From positions 3,534,001 to 3,598,000 of the forward strand of contig NZ_CP011112.1 of NCBI RefSeq assembly GCF_001190945.1: 64,000 nucleotides of DNA, read 5' to 3'. Below the pieces are notes generated by a model. It made no database searches and was not told the origin of the DNA. It worked only from the letters and a program-made list of their open reading frames with translations. Within the stretch, counting starts at the first letter, position 1. Every line of letters begins with the position of its first letter. A program made the translations under genes and the position numbers. This stretch comes from Luteipulveratus mongoliensis. GTDB taxonomy: Bacteria > Actinomycetota > Actinomycetes > Actinomycetales > Dermatophilaceae. Below, piece after piece: positions 59,440 to 64,000 of the stretch.

Positions 59440-60970
59440 CGGCCGGCGTCCAGCTCGAGATACGCCAGCCGCGGTCGGTCCACTCCATCGTGAGCGTGGC
59501 GCGCTCCCCCACGCTGCCGGGCATCCGCTGCTCGCCGGCGGGCGAGACCAACGCGTACGCCGACCGGTCCACCACGGCATCGACCTTGACCGTGTCGGAC
59601 GCCGAGAAGTCCAGCTCGGCGCGACGGACCCGAAAGCCCAGGCCCTTGTAGCGCACGGATGCTCGAGCCGCCTGCTGCAGGTCTGCCTGATCACGCCGCC
59701 ACCCGCTCGACCCAGCGACGAACGCGCCGCCCAGATCGGCCTCGCGGCCAGTGGTCCACGCGCTCGCCCTCGCCGTCACCACGCGCTGCAGGACGCTGAC
59801 CGGGTTGGCGCCGAGCGTTTCAGCGCCGGTCGCGTCGTCGGTCGGTCGGGTGGACGGCCGTCGCGCCGATGGCGAGGGCGACGGCCGGGCTTTCGTGGCG
59901 GATGCCTTCGCTGCGGCAGGGCGAGAGGTGGGCGCAGCCATGGGATCCGAACCGGCGCCGGTGGCGGTCGGGCCGAGAGCGGCATAACCCGCGCAGGCGA
60001 CGCCGACCAGCCCACCCAGCACCGCCGTACGACGCACCACGCGCTGCCGCCACCAGGGCACCGCGAGATGCTCCGGCGCCGGCTCCGCCGCCTCGCGGAT
60101 GCGTTGGGTCAGGCCCGAGGCCGAGTCACCGGCGGCTGGTGCCGTACGACGACCGCTCGACCCGGCGAGCGGGGCCGGCGCGGGCCGGGCAAGGTCCCAG
60201 AGGCGCAGCGCCAGGTCTCCCGGCTCGGGCCGCGCCTCCGGAGTGTGCGACAGGCAGCTGACGACCAGGTCGCGGACCTCGGCCGGCACCTGCGGAGCAA
60301 CGTCCTCCAGGTGGGGCCGCAACGCGGGTGGCTCCGGGCGCTCACCCACCAGCGCCGTCCAGGCCAGCGCACCCAATGCATAGACATCGGCGGCCGGCGT
60401 CGGCAACGCGCCGCCCAGCACCTCGGGCGCGACGAACCCATCACTCCCCCACACCTGCGCATCCGGGACACCCGCCAGCCGCGCGACACCGAGGTCGGCG
60501 ATGAGCGGCTTGCCCTCGTCGGTCAGCAGCACGTTGGCCGGGGACAGGTCGCCATGCACGAGGCCCAGCGCATGCAGGTCATGCAGCGCTCTGGCCACGG
60601 GGCAGAGCACGGTCACCAGCTCGCCAACCGTGAAGTGACCTCGGCCTTCGACGGCGGCCGCGAGTGAGCCGCCTTCGGCCAACTCGGTGATCAGCGCGAT
60701 CCTCGGATGCGCGCCCGAGTCCTCGAGGACGGTGTCGATCAGGCGCAGCACGTGGTCGTGCTCGATCCGCTGGAGGACGGTCAGCTCCAGCCCGACGTCC
60801 TCCGGCCGCTCGGTCAGCACCTTGGCCGCGAGCCTCGCGCCGTCGGACGCGCGCGTGACGGTCCAGACCTGGCCGGAGCTCCCGGCGCCGAGGAACGGGC
60901 CGACGCGAAAGCCTGGCAGCTGCGGACGAGTGGGCTCGGCCGGGTCGGCGGTGTCGGGGTCGGGCTGCAT
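59429..60970 (-). CDS. Ser/Thr kinase-like membrane protein with altered catalytic motifs
   Basis: A 513-residue protein: kinase domain (about 20-280), TM helix (about 323-343, RRTAVLGGLVGVACAGYAAL), a Pro/Ala/Ser linker and an extracellular C-terminal domain. Glycine loop GAGSSGQV, VAIK-type Lys (about K50, LAAKVL) and catalytic HGDLSPANV (HRD becomes HGD), with DLG replacing DFG (IADLGVARL). The Asp and Asn of the catalytic loop are kept, so activity is possible but uncertain; HGD and DLG are seen in some active kinases. ATG 60970 fits; the frame to 61015 is open. Divergent from the HTH-citrate synthase gene. Confidence 0.82.
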   Translation of the reverse strand: MQPDPDTADPAEPTRPQLPGFRVGPFLGAGSSGQVWTVTRASDGARLAAKVLTERPEDVGLELTVLQRIEHDHVLRLIDTVLEDSGAHPRIALITELAEGGSLAAAVEGRGHFTVGELVTVLCPVARALHDLHALGLVHGDLSPANVLLTDEGKPLIADLGVARLAGVPDAQVWGSDGFVAPEVLGGALPTPAADVYALGALAWTALVGERPEPPALRPHLEDVAPQVPAEVRDLVVSCLSHTPEARPEPGDLALRLWDLARPAPAPLAGSSGRRTAPAAGDSASGLTQRIREAAEPAPEHLAVPWWRQRVVRRTAVLGGLVGVACAGYAALGPTATGAGSDPMAAPTSRPAAAKASATKARPSPSPSARRPSTRPTDDATGAETLGANPVSVLQRVVTARASAWTTGREADLGGAFVAGSSGWRRDQADLQQAARASVRYKGLGFRVRRAELDFSASDTVKVDAVVDRSAYALVSPAGEQRMPGSVGERATLTMEWTDRGWRISSWTPAASG

Positions 60971-61025
60971 GACGGTCAGAGTGCCACCGCGCAGGGGTCT
61001 CAAAACGTTGTCCACAAGCAGTGGT

Positions 61026-61031
61026 TACCGT
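61026..61031 (+). promoter_or_regulatory. Leaderless -10 box for the HTH-citrate synthase gene
   Basis: TACCGT lies six bases before ATG 61038, the standard geometry in this window. Confidence 0.5.
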
Positions 61032-61037
61032 GCGGGT

Positions 61038-62237
61038 ATGACCGGGTCCGAGCTGATCTCCGCCGCAGCCGCGGCCGACCTGCTCGGCGTACGACGCCAG
61101 ACGCTCTACGCCTACGTCAGCCGCGGGGTCCTCGCCCGGGTGCCCGGCACGGACAGCAACGGCCACCGGGTCTCGATGTTCGACCGAGCCGCAGTCCAGG
61201 CGCTCGTTGAGCGTCATCGGCGCCCTCGCAGCGGCGTCTTCGAGCTGCACATCGACACCGCCGTCACCGATCTCGACCCGGCCGGTCGGCTGCTCTACCG
61301 CGGGCGCGATGCCTGCGACCTCGCGACGACACACTCGTTCGAGGACGTCGCCGAGATCCTTTGGCAGTCAGGCCTGTCCGGCCCTTGGCCCACCACGGCG
61401 GACGGCATCGCTCCACGGGTGGCGCAGGTGTGCCCGGAGTCCACGTCCCCGGCCGGTCGCGTCCGCGTCGCGCTCGCCCTGCTCGCCGCGGACGAGGACG
61501 ACGACGGACGTGGCGCCCCGCTCCCGGACCAGGTCTGCGCCGCAGCCCGTACGGCTATCCTCGCCGCCGCGAACAGCCTCACCTCAGGCGCGACACCAGC
61601 TCCGGAGCAGTCCGTGGCCGAGATCGTCGCAACTGCGCTCGTACCTGACCCGAAGCCCGAGGACGTCACCCTGATCAACGCCGCGCTCGTGCTGCTGGCG
61701 GATCACGAGCTCGCGACCTCGACCGTGGCTGCGCGAGCGGCCGCGAGCACTCACGCCGGCCCCTATGTCACCCTCCTCACCGGCGCGGCCGCGATGGGCG
61801 GACAGCTCCATGGGCGGGCCGCGGCGCAGGCCGTGCCGCTCGTGGAGGCGACGCTCGAGGTCGGTGCCGCGGCGGCACTGGACCAGTGCGACGGCGTACC
61901 ACCCGGATTCGGCCACACCGTCTACACGGACGCCGACCCGCGTGCCGACTGCCTGTTCGACCTGCTCGGTCAGGTCCGGCCTGACCTGACCGAGCCGATC
62001 GATGATCTGTGCTTGCAGGTACGACGCCGGCACAGCCTCGCCCCCAACGTCGACCTCGCGATGGCAGCCTTGACGATCGGCCTTCCGCTCCGGCTCGGCG
62101 GAGCGGAAGCGATCTTCGTGCTTGCCCGGCTCGCGGGGATGACGGCGCACGCTCTGGAGGAGCTGCAGCACCGTCTGCGTTTCCGTCCCCGAGCGGTGTA
62201 CACCGGGCCGGCCGAGCAGCCCTCCCACGGGGACTGA
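61038..62237 (+). CDS. Citrate synthase-like protein with N-terminal MerR/excisionase-type HTH
   Basis: A 399-residue fusion. Residues 1-60 form a helix-turn-helix of MerR/excisionase type (ISAAAAADLLGVRRQTLYAYVSRGVLARV), then a citrate synthase fold of about 330 residues. Active-site signs: DHELATSTVAAR (His), GFGHTVYTDADPRADCL (second His region and Asp) and a later VDLAMAALTIGLP. It is shorter and divergent relative to the second copy at 62821. Resembles Streptomyces SCO5832-type proteins by recollection. It could be a DNA-binding regulator that senses citrate-synthase ligands, or an enzyme; unresolved. Confidence 0.82.
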   Translation: MTGSELISAAAAADLLGVRRQTLYAYVSRGVLARVPGTDSNGHRVSMFDRAAVQALVERHRRPRSGVFELHIDTAVTDLDPAGRLLYRGRDACDLATTHSFEDVAEILWQSGLSGPWPTTADGIAPRVAQVCPESTSPAGRVRVALALLAADEDDDGRGAPLPDQVCAAARTAILAAANSLTSGATPAPEQSVAEIVATALVPDPKPEDVTLINAALVLLADHELATSTVAARAAASTHAGPYVTLLTGAAAMGGQLHGRAAAQAVPLVEATLEVGAAAALDQCDGVPPGFGHTVYTDADPRADCLFDLLGQVRPDLTEPIDDLCLQVRRRHSLAPNVDLAMAALTIGLPLRLGGAEAIFVLARLAGMTAHALEELQHRLRFRPRAVYTGPAEQPSHGD

Positions 62238-62416
62238 GGCTCATCGGCCACGTGATCGGCGCTTACCTTCGCCCTCGCCCCTACGCTCCGGGCTATGAAT
62301 CCTGGCGTGCTCCGCGCAGGTCTCACCTCCTTGGTCGATGGCCCGCGCCACCCGCTTGTAGATGCTCTTGAGGTCGTGCCGAACGATCCTGGCCTCTGCC
62401 GTCTACGGCGACGAGC

Positions 62417-62673
62417 AAAGCCCTCGAGCAGCTCGCAGCCGGCGACCCCGACCGGCCGCTCTACGTGGGCAAGGCCGAACGCAGCCTGGCGGGCCGCAAC
62501 ACCTGCGCCTTGCCGTTTGGGTCAGGTCCGAAGCCGGGGTAGTGCTCGATGAAGTCGGGACCGCGGTGCTCGATGAGCTTCTGCCACCTCTCAACCTGGC
62601 CAAGATGGGCAAGAGGGGTGATGACAGGGTCAAGGCTGCACGTGCAGCACTGGCCAGTGAGGCGAGGGCATGG
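62417..62673 (+). pseudogene. Remnant of a GIY-YIG nuclease gene
   Basis: Frame 2 encodes ALEQLAAGDPDRPLYVGKAE (62420-62479) continuing to RNT near 62503. Frame 1 then resumes HLRLAVWVRSEAGVVLD from 62500 to AARAALASEARAW (ending 62673). Together these look like the middle and C-terminal portions of a GIY-YIG family protein with a frameshift and missing central and N-terminal parts. It lies in the 583-base gap between the two citrate synthase genes; assignment is from memory of the family only. Confidence 0.5.
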
Positions 62674-62716
62674 CGTCGCGGAGGACATCCATCAGGCTGC
62701 TGCCACCTTTGCACGG

Positions 62717-62798
62717 GCAAAGTGCCTCGCTTCCTCGAAGGTGCCTCCCATCGAGGCGAGGCCTCTGCGAGTTGGCGAGGCACGTTGCGATCGCAAAC
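62717..62798. repeat. Dispersed palindromic repeat, copy 2 (inverted orientation)
   Basis: Reverse complement of this segment aligns gaplessly with 2991-3072 (about 80 percent identical by hand). It carries the same GTTTGCGATCGCAA end (here at the right, 62785-62798) and a perfect nine-base stem GTGCCTCGC/GCGAGGCAC. A further GCAAAG-type palindrome adjoins its left end (62708-62722). Confidence 0.75.
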
Positions 62799-62820
62799 GA
62801 GCGTGGCTCGGCAGATCTCC

Positions 62821-63990
62821 CTACCTCGCGTCGATCTCCGGAACCTGTTGCGGCGCAACGGGACCCGCGTACGCAGAGCTCGGCCGATAGATCTTGCGGC
62901 CCCGGCTCTGCTCGAGGATGTGCGCCGTCCAGCCGATCACCCGGCTGACCGCAAAGGTCGGCGTGAACATCTCGCGCGGCACACCGCAGGACTGCATGAC
63001 CACGCCCGCGTAGTACTCGACGTTGGCCCGCAGGGGGCGGTCCGGCTTCGCCTCGTCGAGCACCCGCACCACCTCCTTCTCCACCTGCACCGCGAGCTCT
63101 GCGGTGGCGCCGCCCAGCCCGACGGCGGTCTCCCGCAACAGCTCTGAGCGCGGGTCGAGCCCTCGGTAAACCGCGTGCCCGAAACCCATCACGCGCTGTC
63201 CCGCAGCGAGCTGCGCCCGGGCCCACGGCGCCGCGTTCTCGACCGTGCCGATCTCGTCCAGCGCGTCGAGCGCGCGCGAGGGCGCCCCACCGTGCAGCGG
63301 ACCTGACAGTGCACCGATCCCGGCCACCACGCACGCAGACAAGTCAGCACCAGTCGAGGCAACCACCCGGGCTGTGAAGGTCGATGCGTTGAAACCGTGG
63401 TCGATCGTCAGGCACAGGTAGCGACTCAGCGCGTCCTGATGATCCTGCGTCGCTTCTTCGCCCGTCAGCATCCACAGATAGCTGCCGACGACACCGAGCT
63501 CGGGACGCGGGTCTCGTACGGCCTCGCCACGACGCACTCGATAGGCCGCAGAGACCAGCCATGGCACCACGGCAGCCGTACGAATCGCTGCCGTCTCCTT
63601 CTCCTCAGCATCGAGGTCCCACAGCGGACGGTCACCGCGCAGCGCCCCGAGAGCCGACACCGTCGTACGCAGGGCAACCAACGGGTCATCCCTGGCGCTG
63701 CGCCGCATGACCTCCACGAGGTCGTCGGCCAGTTCCTTTGGTAGCACTGCGTTCTCGGCAATCAGCGACTGCCACCGAGCGAGCTCATCGCGCGTCGGCA
63801 GGTGTCCGCGGACCATCAGGTGCCAGACCTCCTCGAACGAGACCTGCCGCGCCAGCTCCGTCGCGTCGTACTGCCGGTAGTGGAAGAAGCCTTCGGTGCC
63901 GCGGACGTCACCGATATCGGTCTCAGCAACCACCACCCCTGAGAGGCCGGCGGGTGCGATCTGGGGTTCGGGCTGCGCGGTGGTCGTCAT
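62821..63990 (-). CDS. Citrate synthase family protein (citrate/2-methylcitrate synthase type)
   Basis: A 389-residue enzyme: condenses oxaloacetate and acetyl-CoA (or propionyl-CoA). Motifs: SRYLCLTIDHGFNASTFTARVV (first active-site His), PLHGGAP (second His), VMGFGHAVYRGLDPRSELLRE (third catalytic region with Arg) and the C-terminal ANVEYYAGVVMQSCGVPREMFTPTFAVSR with the catalytic Asp region. ATG 63990 begins MTTTAQPEPQIAPAGL; the frame is open to 63999, so upstream sequence could matter. It is convergent with the HTH-fused paralogue and resembles M. tuberculosis citA-type and Streptomyces SCO5831-type proteins. Whether it uses acetyl- or propionyl-CoA cannot be decided here. Confidence 0.88.
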   Translation of the reverse strand: MTTTAQPEPQIAPAGLSGVVVAETDIGDVRGTEGFFHYRQYDATELARQVSFEEVWHLMVRGHLPTRDELARWQSLIAENAVLPKELADDLVEVMRRSARDDPLVALRTTVSALGALRGDRPLWDLDAEEKETAAIRTAAVVPWLVSAAYRVRRGEAVRDPRPELGVVGSYLWMLTGEEATQDHQDALSRYLCLTIDHGFNASTFTARVVASTGADLSACVVAGIGALSGPLHGGAPSRALDALDEIGTVENAAPWARAQLAAGQRVMGFGHAVYRGLDPRSELLRETAVGLGGATAELAVQVEKEVVRVLDEAKPDRPLRANVEYYAGVVMQSCGVPREMFTPTFAVSRVIGWTAHILEQSRGRKIYRPSSAYAGPVAPQQVPEIDAR

Positions 63991-64000
63991 ACCTGCCACG

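Noticed and set aside
1-64000. CRISPR arrays, prophage, transposases, tRNA and rRNA genes
   Set aside because: No regular repeat-spacer pattern, no mobile-element proteins and no cloverleaf or ribosomal RNA signature was seen on either strand by eye.

Overview
The window is a gene-dense, high-GC segment of an actinobacterial chromosome. The evidence is a diheme QcrC with QcrA and QcrB, an aa3 oxidase with the actinobacterial subunit IV CtaF, class II DAHP synthase, an exonuclease-UvrC fusion, DUF3043, DUF5302 and MarP-type proteins, and many leaderless genes with a TANNNT box 6-7 nt before ATG or GTG. Gene style suggests Micrococcales (Dermacoccaceae or Intrasporangiaceae-like), but the species cannot be fixed from sequence alone. 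Gene order from about 0.9 to 59 kb broadly follows the Mycobacterium tuberculosis Rv2176-Rv2216 neighbourhood (as remembered), so most of the window is inherited core rather than an island. No tRNA, rRNA, CRISPR array, prophage or transposase was seen.

Layout. 0-7.7 kb: 3' part of a LysM lytic transglycosylase, a PASTA Ser/Thr kinase, aroG, a DUF1028 protein, plsC, an esterase and a small membrane protein. 7.7-12.4 kb: a tightly overlapping minus-strand operon (SRPBCC protein, ArsA-like protein, Cys-cluster protein, two ROK sugar kinases, EEP-family phosphatase). 12.4-20 kb: fadD15-like acyl-CoA synthetase, HExxH lipoprotein, tiny Cys protein, double GNAT, exonuclease-UvrC fusion, lone RAM domain, receiver-like protein plus trpD. 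20.2-29.4 kb: respiratory block ctaE-qcrCAB (+) and ctaC-ctaD-ctaF (-), with a zincin, a LysR regulator and a 4-OT tautomerase between them. 29.5-38.7 kb: aat, adoK, erpA, glycerate kinase, an M50-like membrane protease divergent from a MarP-like serine protease, a methyltransferase and glutathionyl-hydroquinone-reductase-like pair, an M20 dipeptidase, DUF3043. 38.7-44.6 kb: small proteins, a divergent cold-shock protein, a drug/antibiotic-type ABC exporter divergent from a histidine kinase and NarL regulator, DUF937. 44.7-52 kb: malic enzyme, then a cobalamin riboswitch controlling a SCO2322-like surface protein, an ECF transporter (T, fused A-A, S), cobU and cobS. 52-59.4 kb: gcvT, pepA, DUF5302, lpdA, the two-lipoyl dihydrolipoamide acyltransferase and a TIGR01777 epimerase. 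59.4-64 kb: synteny with M. tuberculosis ends (lipB/lipA would follow there); an unusual kinase-like protein, an HTH-fused citrate synthase paralogue, a decayed GIY-YIG nuclease gene, a hairpin repeat and a second citrate synthase.

The most interesting items are: the riboswitch-controlled B12/corrinoid salvage operon with a predicted Shine-Dalgarno-sequestering hairpin; an 82-nt dispersed palindromic repeat present at both ends of the window with one compensatory base-pair change; proteins whose key catalytic motifs have changed (ArsA-like P-loop, receiver, kinase); and the large set of leaderless promoters, which fixes many start codons.
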